This document shows, in pieces, positions 7,562 through 15,109 of a stretch of DNA of 25,650 bases. Position numbers and translations under genes: made by a program. The stretch comes from JAYZVT01 sp050248375 (GTDB lineage: Bacteria > Pseudomonadota > Alphaproteobacteria > Rhizobiales > Methyloligellaceae): positions 1-25,650 of the forward strand of contig JBFWSL010000017.1 of assembly GCA_050248375.1 (NCBI GenBank), in the 5' to 3' direction. The number at the start of each line of letters is the position of its first letter. The stretch's first letter is position 1. The notes under the pieces were generated by a model that was not told the DNA's origin, did no database searches, and saw nothing but the letters and a program-made list of their open reading frames with translations.

Positions 7562-9089
7562 AGGTTTCGCCGAGAGGCTGGCCGTCCTCTCCCCTCACCT
7601 CGCTGGAGGACAGCACTTCGGCCAGGCGGCGCTCCTCGTTGTAGTACTTCGCGCGCTCCCAGAAACCAGGACGGGCGATGCCGGTGGAGCGGTGCCGGCC
7701 CGAAACCCGGCCATTGGCGTCCTCGCCCTGGATTTCGTAGACGAACAGATCCTGCAGGGTGACCACGTCGCCTTCCAGGCCGATCACCTCGGTGATGTGG
7801 GTGATCTTGCGGGTGCCGTCGCGCAGGCGCGAGGCCTGCACGATGACGTCCACGGAGCCGACGATCATCTCGCGGATGGTCTTGGCGGGCAGGTTGAAAC
7901 CGCCCATCAGGATCATGCTCTCCAGACGGCTGAGGCACTCCCGGGGGGAGTTGGAGTGCAGCGTGCCCATGGAGCCGTCATGGCCGGTGTTCATGGCCTG
8001 CAGCAGGTCGAAGGCCTCGGGTCCGCGCACCTCGCCCACGATGATGCGGTCGGGGCGCATACGCAGACAGTTGCGGACCAGCTCACGCATGGTCACCTCG
8101 CCCTCGCCTTCCAGATTCGGCGGGCGGGTCTCCAGGCGCACCACATGGGGCTGCTGCAACTGGAGCTCGGCGGAGTCCTCGCAGGTGATGATGCGCTCGT
8201 CATTCTCGATATAGGCGGTGAGGCAGTTGAGCAGCGTGGTCTTGCCCGAGCCGGTGCCGCCGGAGATGAGGATGTTGCAGCGGACGCGGCCGATGATGCT
8301 GAGCAGGTCCCTGCCCTCGCGGGTGATAGAGCCGTAATTGACGAGCTGATCGAGCGTCAGCCGGTCACGCTTGAACTTGCGGATGGTGAGGGCGGGGCCG
8401 TCGATGGACAGCGGCGGCGCGATGACGTTGACGCGGCTGCCGTCTATGAGGCGCGCGTCGCAGATCGGGCTGGATTCATCGACGCGCCGGCCCACCTGGC
8501 TAACGATGCGCTGGCAGATGTTCATGAGCTGCGCATTGTCGGCGAAGCGGATGCGCGCCTCCTCGACCTTGCCGTTCACCTCGATGTAGGTGTGGTTGGC
8601 GCCGTTGACCATGATGTCGGCGATGTCGTCGCGCGCCAGCAGCGGCTCGAGCGGACCATAGCCGAGCACGTCGTTGCAGATGTCCTCGAGCAGCTCCTCC
8701 TGCTCGGCGATGGACATGACGACGTTCTTGATCGCGACGATCTCGCTGACGATGTCGCGGATTTCCTCGCGCGCGGCTTCCGCGTCGAGGCGGGCAAGCT
8801 GGGTCAGGTCGATGGTGTCGATGAGCGCGTTGAAGACGGTCGTCTTGACGTCGTAATACTCTTCCGAACGCGCGCGGGGCGCCGCCGGCGCAGGCGCGGC
8901 GGCCTTGCCTGGAGGCGGCGGCGGCGCCATGCCCGGGCCGCCCTTGGGAGCGCCGGAGGGCGGCGGCGCGGCGGCGGCCGGCCGAGCCGCATCGTGCCGC
9001 GGCGCGGACTGCGCCGGGGCGGGCGCCGCGGAGGGCTGAGGCGGTGGCGGTGACGGGGGCGCGCCGGGATTGCCGCGCTTGCCGAACAT
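7554..9089 (-). CDS. cpaF: CpaF/TadA secretion ATPase of the Flp pilus, 511 aa
   Basis: The first ~73 residues are a Pro/Ala-rich, probably disordered extension; such a tract is common but variable in CpaF. The rest is a GspE/VirB11-type ATPase: an N-terminal domain with YGPLEPLLARDDIADIMVNG, the Walker A GGTGSGKTT (~275), an Asp/His-box region, the Walker B segment DRIIVGEVRGPEA (~345), and the GTLHSNS motif. All catalytic motifs are intact. It hydrolyses ATP at the cytoplasmic face to drive pilin polymerisation through TadB/TadC. It starts three bases after cpaE, with an AGGGA-like site inside the end of cpaE. Confidence 0.96.
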   Translation of the reverse strand: MFGKRGNPGAPPSPPPPQPSAAPAPAQSAPRHDAARPAAAAPPPSGAPKGGPGMAPPPPPGKAAAPAPAAPRARSEEYYDVKTTVFNALIDTIDLTQLARLDAEAAREEIRDIVSEIVAIKNVVMSIAEQEELLEDICNDVLGYGPLEPLLARDDIADIMVNGANHTYIEVNGKVEEARIRFADNAQLMNICQRIVSQVGRRVDESSPICDARLIDGSRVNVIAPPLSIDGPALTIRKFKRDRLTLDQLVNYGSITREGRDLLSIIGRVRCNILISGGTGSGKTTLLNCLTAYIENDERIITCEDSAELQLQQPHVVRLETRPPNLEGEGEVTMRELVRNCLRMRPDRIIVGEVRGPEAFDLLQAMNTGHDGSMGTLHSNSPRECLSRLESMILMGGFNLPAKTIREMIVGSVDVIVQASRLRDGTRKITHITEVIGLEGDVVTLQDLFVYEIQGEDANGRVSGRHRSTGIARPGFWERAKYYNEERRLAEVLSSSEVRGEDGQPLGETYA

Positions 9090-9092
9090 TCT

Positions 9093-10511
9093 CTATTTCC
9101 CTGTCTTTGCGGACTTGCCGGATTTCCCGGCCTTTCGAATGTTGAGCTTGCTGAGGATGGGAGCCAGCAGCGACGACTTCTCCGGCTTCTGCTCCGTGCG
9201 CCCGCACAGCTCCAACGCCAGAGCGCGGAACTGCTCGGCAGCCTTGGCCTTGGCCGACACTTCCTCGACCATCTGGCCGTTGTTCGCAGCGGTGCCAAAG
9301 AGCTGGGCATCGAACTCGATGAGCGCGTCGACTTCCATGTCGAGAGAGGCGGCGAAGTCCTTGGCCGGAATCTCCGGACGCTTGGGCATGCCCGCCTGGT
9401 TGAGCACCAGATGCGGCGCGCGGTCATTGGGACGGTTCGCCTTCAGCTTGTCGAGGAGGTTCTTGGCGTTGCGCAGATTGGCGAGATCCGGGGCCGCGGT
9501 GAGCACGATCCGGTCGGAGTGCATCAGAACGGCCTTGGCCCAGTCGGTCCACAGATGGGGAACGTCGACCGCGATATACGGCACGTTGCGGCGCAGAACT
9601 TCGAGCACCGTCTCGCAGGACTCCGCGTTCAGGTCGTAGGACTGATCCAGGGTGCCGGGGGACGCGAACAGGCTCAGATGATCCGAGCAACGCGACAGCA
9701 GCCGGTCGAGAACCATGTCGTCGAACCGGTCGGGGGCGAACAGCGCATCGCCGATGCCCTGCAGGGGATCCTGGTTGAAATCCAGGCCGGCGGTGCCGAA
9801 GGGCAGGTCGAAGTCGGCGATGACGACGTTGTTCCTCACCAGCTCGGACATGGCCCAGGCGGTGTTGTGGCATACCGTGCTGGAGCCGGTGCCGCCCTTG
9901 GCGCCGACGAATGCGATTACGCTACCGACGGGCCCGGCGGCGGGATCGTTGTAGAGATTGGACAGGGATTCCAGGAACTGCGCCAGCGACAGGGGCGCCA
10001 CCAGATATTCGCTTACGCCCCGGTGCAGCAGCTCGCGATAGAGCAGCACGTCGTTGACGTGACCGATGACCACCACCTTGGTGCCCGGGTCGCAGACCTC
10101 CGCCAGGCGATCGACTTCGGCGAGCACCTGGTCGCGCTTGTGCAGCGACTCGATGACGATGACGTTCGGCGTGGAGGCGCTGCCGTAATAGGCGGTCGCG
10201 GCCTGGATGCCGCCCATCTGCACGGTCATGTGGGTGCGGGCAAGCCTGCGGTCCTGCCCAACGCGCGCCAGAACGTCCGCGGTGCGGGCGTCCTCGCAGA
10301 AGGCTTGGATGTTGATGCGCGGGATCGGCCGCGCCTTGCTCTCGCTCGGCATGTGCAGGCCGGGCGCCGGCTGATGATCGAGCTCGGCCATAGGCGCGGG
10401 CGCAGAAGAGGCGGGCGCGAGCGCCGAAGAGGGGGGCGCGGGCTCGCTCTCGCCCTGCGTGAACGTCTTGTCGAAGCCGGGCTGCTGGCGGGCGGCGGAG
10501 AAGTCGCTCAT
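9093..10511 (-). CDS. cpaE: CpaE/TadZ ParA-like pilus localisation ATPase, 472 aa
   Basis: After a disordered Ala/Pro-rich N-terminus (~1-60) comes a receiver-like domain (~65-185). In it the usual phospho-acceptor Asp appears replaced by Glu (NVIVIES), as in other atypical CpaE receivers. A ParA/MinD-type ATPase domain (~195-440) follows, with the deviant P-loop KGGTGSST (~205): the signature Lys is present but the second, GK-type Lys is Ser, as in the KGGVGSST motif I recall for CpaE. DFDLPFGTAGLDFN is the switch region. The last ~14 residues are Lys/Gly/Ser-rich. Members localise the Tad apparatus to the cell pole. The start overlaps the cpaD stop as ATGA. Confidence 0.93.
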   Translation of the reverse strand: MSDFSAARQQPGFDKTFTQGESEPAPPSSALAPASSAPAPMAELDHQPAPGLHMPSESKARPIPRINIQAFCEDARTADVLARVGQDRRLARTHMTVQMGGIQAATAYYGSASTPNVIVIESLHKRDQVLAEVDRLAEVCDPGTKVVVIGHVNDVLLYRELLHRGVSEYLVAPLSLAQFLESLSNLYNDPAAGPVGSVIAFVGAKGGTGSSTVCHNTAWAMSELVRNNVVIADFDLPFGTAGLDFNQDPLQGIGDALFAPDRFDDMVLDRLLSRCSDHLSLFASPGTLDQSYDLNAESCETVLEVLRRNVPYIAVDVPHLWTDWAKAVLMHSDRIVLTAAPDLANLRNAKNLLDKLKANRPNDRAPHLVLNQAGMPKRPEIPAKDFAASLDMEVDALIEFDAQLFGTAANNGQMVEEVSAKAKAAEQFRALALELCGRTEQKPEKSSLLAPILSKLNIRKAGKSGKSAKTGK

Positions 10512-11257
10512 TGTCCGCCTCCGCCCTTCACTTCGCTGACAGTGCTCTTTTCATCCTGGGCTTTCTCGGAAATGGTCGTCTCGCCTTTCACGTATTTGTC
10601 CCAGGCCACGTCGCGGCGCTCGCTGGAGCGCGGCGTTTCTCCACGGGGACCGAGCAGGTCCCTCGGGTCGGCGATCATGGCCGCGAGGTTGCGCTGGGTC
10701 GCGCAGCCGAAATTGCGGTAGTTCACGTTCTGCGGATCGCGGGCAAGATTCTCCCATTCGCCGCATTCAGGCCCATGCGCCTTGAGGCGCGCATAGGTGA
10801 TGCGGAGCGGCGGGTTGTTCACCCCGTCGCCATAGTAGGTGGAGACGGTCACCTGCCCACGGTCGAGACCCTCACGGGCGAGGATGCGACGGACATCGTC
10901 GACCGCCCTGACCGCTTCAAGCTCGTTCGGGCCGCCGTTGGGAGCCTGCACCGCGATCACTCCCTCGCCTTCCTTCTTGTAGGCCTGCGCGAAACGGTGA
11001 ACGTCGAAGGACTGGCTGCGGGTCAGCCCGGAGGAACCGCGCGGGACGGCGACGTCCAGCACCTGCTTGCTCTCCGCCACGGTGATGCGATGACGCGCCG
11101 TGGGATCGCTGAACCTGTATTCCTTCGGCTCCTTGCCGCCCGCGGTCTTGCAAGCGGAGACGCTCATGGCGAGAAGTGCGGCGAGGACCACACCGCCGGC
11201 CTTCCCCATCGCGGACTGGCCCCGGCGGCGCGCGGTCTGTGCAAACGTGTCGGTCAT
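10508..11257 (-). CDS. cpaD: CpaD-family pilus assembly lipoprotein, 249 aa
   Basis: I chose the start at 11257 (MTDTFAQTARRRGQ) because GGAGAAG lies a few bases upstream and longer frames run into cpaC. A signal peptide ends in the lipobox VSAC (Cys at about residue 31), so it is an outer-membrane-directed lipoprotein. The body matches the Pilus_CpaD family: YRFSDPTARHRITVAE, then GVNNPPLRITYARLKAHGPECGEW and NFGCATQRNLAAMIADPRDLLGPRGETP, the family's most recognisable block with its two Cys. CpaD is thought to help the secretin CpaC. It begins 22 bases after cpaC and overlaps cpaE by four bases. Confidence 0.92.
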   Translation of the reverse strand: MTDTFAQTARRRGQSAMGKAGGVVLAALLAMSVSACKTAGGKEPKEYRFSDPTARHRITVAESKQVLDVAVPRGSSGLTRSQSFDVHRFAQAYKKEGEGVIAVQAPNGGPNELEAVRAVDDVRRILAREGLDRGQVTVSTYYGDGVNNPPLRITYARLKAHGPECGEWENLARDPQNVNYRNFGCATQRNLAAMIADPRDLLGPRGETPRSSERRDVAWDKYVKGETTISEKAQDEKSTVSEVKGGGGQ

Positions 11258-11279
11258 TTCGCTCTTCTCCACGCCCCGG

Positions 11280-12770
11280 CTACTTGATGATGAATCCATA
11301 GTCGCCCTCGTAGCGTCCGACCGGCAGCTCGTCTGGCCGGCCGCCATAGATGCGGTTCAGATGGCCCATCAGCGTCGCCTTCACGTCGCCGGCCGGCATG
11401 AAGCCCTTGTCGGGTCTCGCCAGCTCCTGGCGGGCGACAGGCTTCACCGTGTAGGGGGTGACGATGACCACCAGTTCGGTCTCGGACTTGATGAAGTCCC
11501 GGCTGCGGAACAGGGAACCGAGCACCGGCAGGTTCTTGAGGCCGGGCTGCCCCTGGATGGCCTGGCGGGTCTCGTCGGAGATCAGGCCGGCCATGACCAG
11601 CGATCCGCCGCTGGGCAGCTCGATGGTCGTATTGGCCCGGCGCACCTTGAGGGCGGGAATCGTGATCTGCTGGAGGGTGATGGCGCCCTCGTTGCTGAGT
11701 TCGCTGACCTCGGTCGACACCTTCATGGAGATGCGTCCCTCCGACAGCACCATCGGGGTGAAGGCCAGGCCGACACCAAAGGGCTTGAATTCGATGGAGA
11801 TGCGGTCGCCGTCCTGGGCGACGGGAATGGGGAATTCGCCGCCGGCAAGGAAATTCGCGGTCTCCCCGGAGATCGCCGTGAGCGTCGGCTCGGCCAGCGT
11901 GCGGCTCAGCCCGTTCTGCTCCAGCAGCTTCAGGTTTACCACCGCCGTGCCGCCGTTGCCGCGCATGACGGCGCCGATGCCGTTCTGGCCGACAGTGGTG
12001 TTGAAGTTGGGATTGGCGGTACCGTCGGGGTTGATGATGTTCATGAGCTGCTGGGCAGCCAGCGTCGTGTTCAGAGGGAAACCCGGGGCGGAGCCGAAGC
12101 CGAGCACGCCGGTGCCGACAGAGAAGTTGCCGTCCCACTGCACGCCCAGCGCCTTGATGGTGTTGCGCTCCATCTCCGCCACGGTGACCTTGAGGTACAC
12201 CTGTTCCTGCGCGGTGGAGGCGATCATGTTGAGCACCTTCTCCTTGTCGCCCACCAGACGGGCGGCGAGGTCGGAGGCGCGGGAAGCGTCTGAAGGGTTG
12301 GCGACCGTTCCGGTAAGGATGACGTTGTCGTTCACCGCCTCCAGGCGGATGTTCGAATCCGGTATCAGCTTCCTGAGCATGTCGGAGATGCCGCTGAGAT
12401 CGCGCTCGATCTTCACTTCCAGCGTGAGGAGCTGGTTGCCCTGGGAATCGAAGAAGAAGGCGTTGGCTTGGCCCACTTCCATGCCGATCAGATAGACGCG
12501 GCGCGAGGTGCTCACCACCGCGTCCAGCTTCTTGGGATCGGACACCATGACATCGCGCACGTCGCGGGGAAGTTCCACGATCATCGACTTGCTCAATCCG
12601 ACGGTGACGTTCCGCCGGGCGACGCCATGCCCCTCGCCGATGCGAAGCAGCGACTGGTGATCGCTGCCCGCCCGCGTCGTGGCGGGAGCGGCGGCCAGGA
12701 CCGCCAGAAAGCCGATCACCGCTGCCAGATAGGCGGCGGCCTGCCACGTCAGTCGAATGCCCTTACCCAT
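11280..12770 (-). CDS. cpaC: CpaC/RcpA outer-membrane secretin of the Flp pilus, 496 aa
   Basis: A signal peptide (~1-34) is followed by the pilus-type secretin N domain (~50-115; VTVGLSKSMIVELPRDVRDVMVSDP) and a BON-like domain (~118-190, LRKLIPDSNIRLEAVNDNVILTGTV). The secretin C-terminal domain (~230-440) has LAEPTLTAISGETANFLAGGEFPIP, FGVGLAFTPMV and ETELVVIVTPYTVKPV. The protein should form the outer-membrane channel through which the pilus exits. Its length is typical. It follows cpaB by 37 bases and precedes cpaD. A separate gene at 15110-15574 encodes a protein resembling only the first domain. Confidence 0.95.
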   Translation of the reverse strand: MGKGIRLTWQAAAYLAAVIGFLAVLAAAPATTRAGSDHQSLLRIGEGHGVARRNVTVGLSKSMIVELPRDVRDVMVSDPKKLDAVVSTSRRVYLIGMEVGQANAFFFDSQGNQLLTLEVKIERDLSGISDMLRKLIPDSNIRLEAVNDNVILTGTVANPSDASRASDLAARLVGDKEKVLNMIASTAQEQVYLKVTVAEMERNTIKALGVQWDGNFSVGTGVLGFGSAPGFPLNTTLAAQQLMNIINPDGTANPNFNTTVGQNGIGAVMRGNGGTAVVNLKLLEQNGLSRTLAEPTLTAISGETANFLAGGEFPIPVAQDGDRISIEFKPFGVGLAFTPMVLSEGRISMKVSTEVSELSNEGAITLQQITIPALKVRRANTTIELPSGGSLVMAGLISDETRQAIQGQPGLKNLPVLGSLFRSRDFIKSETELVVIVTPYTVKPVARQELARPDKGFMPAGDVKATLMGHLNRIYGGRPDELPVGRYEGDYGFIIK

Positions 12771-12807
12771 TTCAGCCTTCCCTCACAACGCCGCCCGGGC
12801 GCAGAGA

Positions 12808-13608
12808 TCAGTTCACTCCGTAAGCGCGCGACTGCACGCCGTATTTCAGAATCTTGACGCTGGCGCCGCGGCTGCTGCCCAGCGGGTTGTCGGCCTGCTC
12901 GGGAGCGCCTTCGTTCGGCCGCGCGTCCGCCAGGCTGCGCAGCGACAGGGAGATGTCTCCCATGGACTGCGCCAGCGCGAGCGTCTCCGTCTGGTTCGGG
13001 GTGAGCTCCAGCGTGGCGGTCTTGCCGGTGGCGACCTTCTTGCCGTCCTTCGATTCGATGCTCTGTCCGATGGCGAGCACGCGCACGTTGCGCAGCACCG
13101 TCTCGCTGACGTGCTCCTCCTTGCGGGCCGTGCGGACCTTGCGGGAGACGATCACGTCCACGCGATCGTTGGGCAGGATGAAGCCGCCGGCGGAGGTCTC
13201 CTCACGGATCGGCGTGGAGATGGCGCGCATGCCGGCGGGCAGGATGGCGGCCATGACGCCGCCCTCGCTCGCCTTGATGAGCTTCTGTTCCTTGATCGGC
13301 TCGCCCTCGAGGAAGGGCGCGCGGGCGATGGCGCCGGAGAACCTGGACATGGCGTTTGGAGTGGCGTCGCGGGTGATGTAGCCGGCCGACGCCGCGCTCT
13401 TGGGCCAGGCCTGCCACTTCAGCTCGCTGGACTTGACGGAATCGCCGAGGCGGATTTCGGACGCCGCGACGAGGACATCGACGGTATCGCCCGAGGCGAC
13501 GACCACCTTGGTGGGCGCGGGAGCCCCGGTCATGCGCTTGGCGACGAGCGCGGCTCCGCCCGCGGCGGCTATGGCGATCGCCAGAACGACTACCCTGGCA
13601 CGTTTCAT
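12808..13608 (-). CDS. cpaB: CpaB/RcpC Flp pilus assembly protein with SAF domain, 266 aa
   Basis: One N-terminal membrane anchor (~5-24) is followed by an SAF domain (~45-115; VDVLVAASEIRLGDSVKSSELKW, AIARAPFLEGEPIKEQKLI). An RcpC/CpaB domain follows, with GFILPNDRVDVIVSRKVRT and TATLELTPNQTETLALAQSMGDISLSLRSL. CpaB is a periplasmic partner of the CpaC secretin. The gene opens a tightly packed run of minus-strand genes. The 235-bp gap before it (13609-13843) contains a CtrA-like site, a perfect 16-bp palindrome and the displaced cpaA tail, so it may have its own promoter. Confidence 0.94.
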   Translation of the reverse strand: MKRARVVVLAIAIAAAGGAALVAKRMTGAPAPTKVVVASGDTVDVLVAASEIRLGDSVKSSELKWQAWPKSAASAGYITRDATPNAMSRFSGAIARAPFLEGEPIKEQKLIKASEGGVMAAILPAGMRAISTPIREETSAGGFILPNDRVDVIVSRKVRTARKEEHVSETVLRNVRVLAIGQSIESKDGKKVATGKTATLELTPNQTETLALAQSMGDISLSLRSLADARPNEGAPEQADNPLGSSRGASVKILKYGVQSRAYGVN

Positions 13609-13672
13609 TGGTCACACGGTCCTTACGCCGATGCCTGATGCACGAATTGGCCGAAGTCTGCGCCGACATTGG

Positions 13673-13687
13673 TCAACGCCAGGTTAA
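13673..13687. promoter_or_regulatory. CtrA-like site upstream of cpaB
   Basis: Read on the minus strand, TTAA-CCTGGCG-TTGA: the TTAA-N7-TTAA spacing with one mismatch and the preferred TTAACC start. It lies 65-79 bases before the cpaB start in otherwise GC-rich DNA, where such a pattern is less expected by chance than in the AT-rich gaps. Confidence 0.35.
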
Positions 13688-13716
13688 TGGCCGTATCATT
13701 TCGGGCGCCGGCACCG

Positions 13717-13732
13717 GTTTCGCGCGCGAAAC
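13717..13732. promoter_or_regulatory. Perfect 16-bp palindrome upstream of cpaB, possible operator
   Basis: GTTTCGCGCGCGAAAC is its own reverse complement. It lies about 110 bases upstream of cpaB and downstream of cpaA. Perfect palindromes with AT-rich ends and a CG core are typical of dimeric regulator sites, but no known family consensus is recognised here. Confidence 0.35.
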
Positions 13733-13802
13733 GACACCCGCCGCGCGGCCAGGCCCCGCGGCGTCACCCTTTCCCCTTTTTCAGAATCCGGCCCTTCAGG
13801 GC

Positions 13803-13847
13803 CTAGACGGCCGCCTGCACGAAGGCCGTTTGCGGATAGACCATCAG
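13803..13847 (-). other. Displaced C-terminal tail of cpaA in the -1 frame
   Basis: Starting at 13847 on the minus strand, the frame one base back from cpaA reads LMVYPQTAFVQAAV and then TAG (13805-13803). Attached to the upstream GVPYGIALAAA it gives the usual CpaA ending, in which a Gly-Leu-hydrophobic-Pro stretch closes the last helix. Adding a single G between 13848 and 13849 would restore one 167-residue frame from 14305 to 13803. Confidence 0.7.
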
Positions 13848-14305
13848 TCGGCCGCGGCGAGCGCAATGCCATAGGGCACCCCCCTGCTCGCGTCATGAAG
13901 CCGCGCCATCCATTCCTGCTCCTGCAGGACGTCCGGCAGGGGCAGATTCCGCATCAGCAGGATGCCGAGCGTCAGCGCGCCTCCGGCTATCGAGGCGAGC
14001 ATGGCGTATTCCAGCAGATGCTCGTAACCGAGCCACAGCGAGGTGGCGGCGAACAGCTTGGCGTCGCCGCCGCCGATCCAGCCTCGGGAAAACAGGAGAA
14101 CCGTCAGGGCCAGCATGGCCAGGCCAGTGGCCACATGTGAGCCTATTTCGGCCCAGCCCAGCCCGGCGAAGGGGGCCAGCAGGAAGAAGCCGGCGACGAG
14201 GCCGAGCGACACCCGGTTGGGTATGGTCATCGTGAACAGGTCCATGGAGGCCGCCAGGGCCATGGCGGCGGGAAAGACCAACAACAAGGCGTAATCGAGA
14301 ACCAT
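13844..14305 (-). CDS. cpaA: CpaA-type prepilin peptidase (A24), 153 aa, C-terminus cut by an apparent frameshift
   Basis: A small polytopic membrane protein with several predicted helices. Both catalytic aspartates of the A24/TadV peptidases are present: the Asp in ASMDLFTMTIPNR (residue ~21) and the Asp in GGGDAKLFA (~76). It should cleave Flp and TadE/F-type prepilins after Gly. The normal length is roughly 165-175 residues. Here the protein stops early after GVPYGIALAAAD, and the expected end lies in the -1 frame (13847-13803), consistent with loss of one base near 13848. The catalytic core is untouched, so activity may survive; a sequencing error is also possible. It lies between the pilin terminator and cpaB. 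No in-frame earlier ATG exists; ribosome-site match is weak. Confidence 0.88.
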   Translation of the reverse strand: MVLDYALLLVFPAAMALAASMDLFTMTIPNRVSLGLVAGFFLLAPFAGLGWAEIGSHVATGLAMLALTVLLFSRGWIGGGDAKLFAATSLWLGYEHLLEYAMLASIAGGALTLGILLMRNLPLPDVLQEQEWMARLHDASRGVPYGIALAAAD

Positions 14306-14400
14306 GGAACGCGCCGGCTCGCTTCCGCAAAGGACAAGAGACCTGGGTTCATCCTGAGAGCCCCGAGGTAAAGGCCGGGTAAAGGCGGCGGCATGGCGCG

Positions 14401-14436
14401 GAAAAGAAGCCGCCCGCCGGTGAAGGCGGGCGGCTC
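14401..14436 (-). terminator. Rho-independent terminator after the Flp pilin gene
   Basis: On the minus strand a 10-bp perfect GC stem (GCCGCCCGCC/GGCGGGCGGC; plus-strand arms 14409-14418 and 14425-14434) with a six-base loop is followed by TTCTTTTC. It sits about 50 bases beyond the pilin stop and before cpaA, so it probably limits read-through and lets pilin be made in excess over the assembly genes. Confidence 0.75.
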
Positions 14437-14485
14437 CAAACCCTGAGTCCAGCCCTCGTAAGCGCTGGAAGCGATCAGCGACGGA

Positions 14486-14659
14486 TCAACCGCCGCCGCC
14501 GAGACCGCCGAGAACCGCGTTGAACGCGCCCTGCAGAGCAGTGCCGATCTGCGGCAGAATGGCCACGATGGCGACCGAAATGCCGGCGGCGATCAGACCA
14601 TACTCGATCGCGGTAGCGCCGGATTCGTCCTTGACGAAACGGTCGTACAGCTTCTTCAT
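14486..14659 (-). CDS. Flp-family type IVb pilin, 57 aa
   Basis: I chose the start at 14659 because the strong site AGGGAGAG lies a few bases upstream of that ATG. The product is a short leader MKKLYDRFVKDESG, then the mature pilin ATAIEYGLIAAGISVAIV. Prepilin peptidase should cut after Gly14, which puts the conserved Glu at mature position 5 and Tyr at 6, the hallmark of Flp pilins. A long hydrophobic helix follows, and the end is glycine-rich (LGGLGGGG). This is the major structural subunit of the Tad pilus used for surface adhesion. It is followed by a terminator, and the AT-rich region upstream must hold its promoter. Equivalent to pilA in Caulobacter and flp1 in other species. Confidence 0.95.
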   Translation of the reverse strand: MKKLYDRFVKDESGATAIEYGLIAAGISVAIVAILPQIGTALQGAFNAVLGGLGGGG

Positions 14660-14753
14660 TTGTGACTCTCCCTTAAAGAGTTTCCACAGCACCAGTTCCG
14701 CCACCGGCGTCCCTTCCGGCAACCTGAACTGTGCCGAGAGTACCCTCCACGCG

Positions 14754-14768
14754 TTACGATCAAGTTAA
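14754..14768. promoter_or_regulatory. CtrA-like site upstream of the pilin gene
   Basis: TTAC-GATCAAG-TTAA, one mismatch from TTAA-N7-TTAA, about 95-110 bases before the pilin start. CtrA controls pilA in Caulobacter, so a site here would be expected, but the local AT content raises the chance rate. Confidence 0.3.
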
Positions 14769-14948
14769 CAAAACGTCCGATCATTACTTGGCTCCAAAAA
14801 GCAAAAATCATGGATAGTTAATTCGATATTATGCATAAGCTTGGTTTACGCATCGTTTCTTCTAAGTACTTATTACCTAACAATCCATTTATACACAGAT
14901 TTAATTTTGATGGTATTTGATATTCGCCAATTGCTCCGCATGCGGCCT

Positions 14949-14963
14949 ACAGGTTTCACCTGT
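14949..14963. promoter_or_regulatory. 15-bp dyad ACAGGT-TTC-ACCTGT, possible operator
   Basis: A perfect 6-bp inverted repeat with a 3-base centre in the pilin/secretin-N intergenic region, about 150 bases upstream of the gene at 15110. It could be a regulator site or a hairpin in a long leader. Nothing further can be said. Confidence 0.25.
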
Positions 14964-15109
14964 GAATTCCGATAACAACCCGGCAATTTTACCTCGACAG
15001 CCTTCCCGGACCTTCCGCGAGACCTGCGTGCCGGTTCGGGCCGGCCGTTTGCAATTCCTTCATCAATTGGAGGTCCAATCGGCGAGACCGACTAGGAAAG
15101 GAACCTGTC

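Larger units (their letters stand above)
14660..15109. promoter_or_regulatory. AT-rich divergent regulatory region, pilin (left) and secretin-N protein (right)
   Basis: A 450-bp gene-free stretch; the part from about 14755 to 14930 is much more AT-rich than anything else in the window. It must drive the pilin leftwards and the gene at 15110 rightwards. Visible structures are TTAC-N7-TTAA at 14754-14768 and TTAA-N7-TTAT at 14818-14832 (CtrA-like with one mismatch each), a dyad ACAGGT-TTC-ACCTGT at 14949-14963, and a dyad ATTGGA-GG-TCCAAT at 15066-15079 in the leader. No convincing -35/-10 pair could be fixed. No ORF in it looks real. Confidence 0.6.

Noticed and set aside
7506..9053. A 515-codon plus-strand open frame opposite cpaF
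   Set aside because: Antisense shadow of a well-conserved ATPase; composition is Ala/Asp/Val/His-rich without any domain.
13840..13856. Programmed -1 ribosomal frameshift as an explanation of the split cpaA
   Set aside because: The sequence at the junction (GCG GCC GAC) is not a slippery heptamer and no clear downstream pseudoknot is seen; simple base loss or sequence error is more economical.
14660..15109. Foreign AT-rich island or hidden gene in the pilin upstream region
   Set aside because: The AT-rich part is only about 180 bp, sits exactly between divergent promoters, contains no credible ORF or mobile-element feature, and is best read as promoter DNA.
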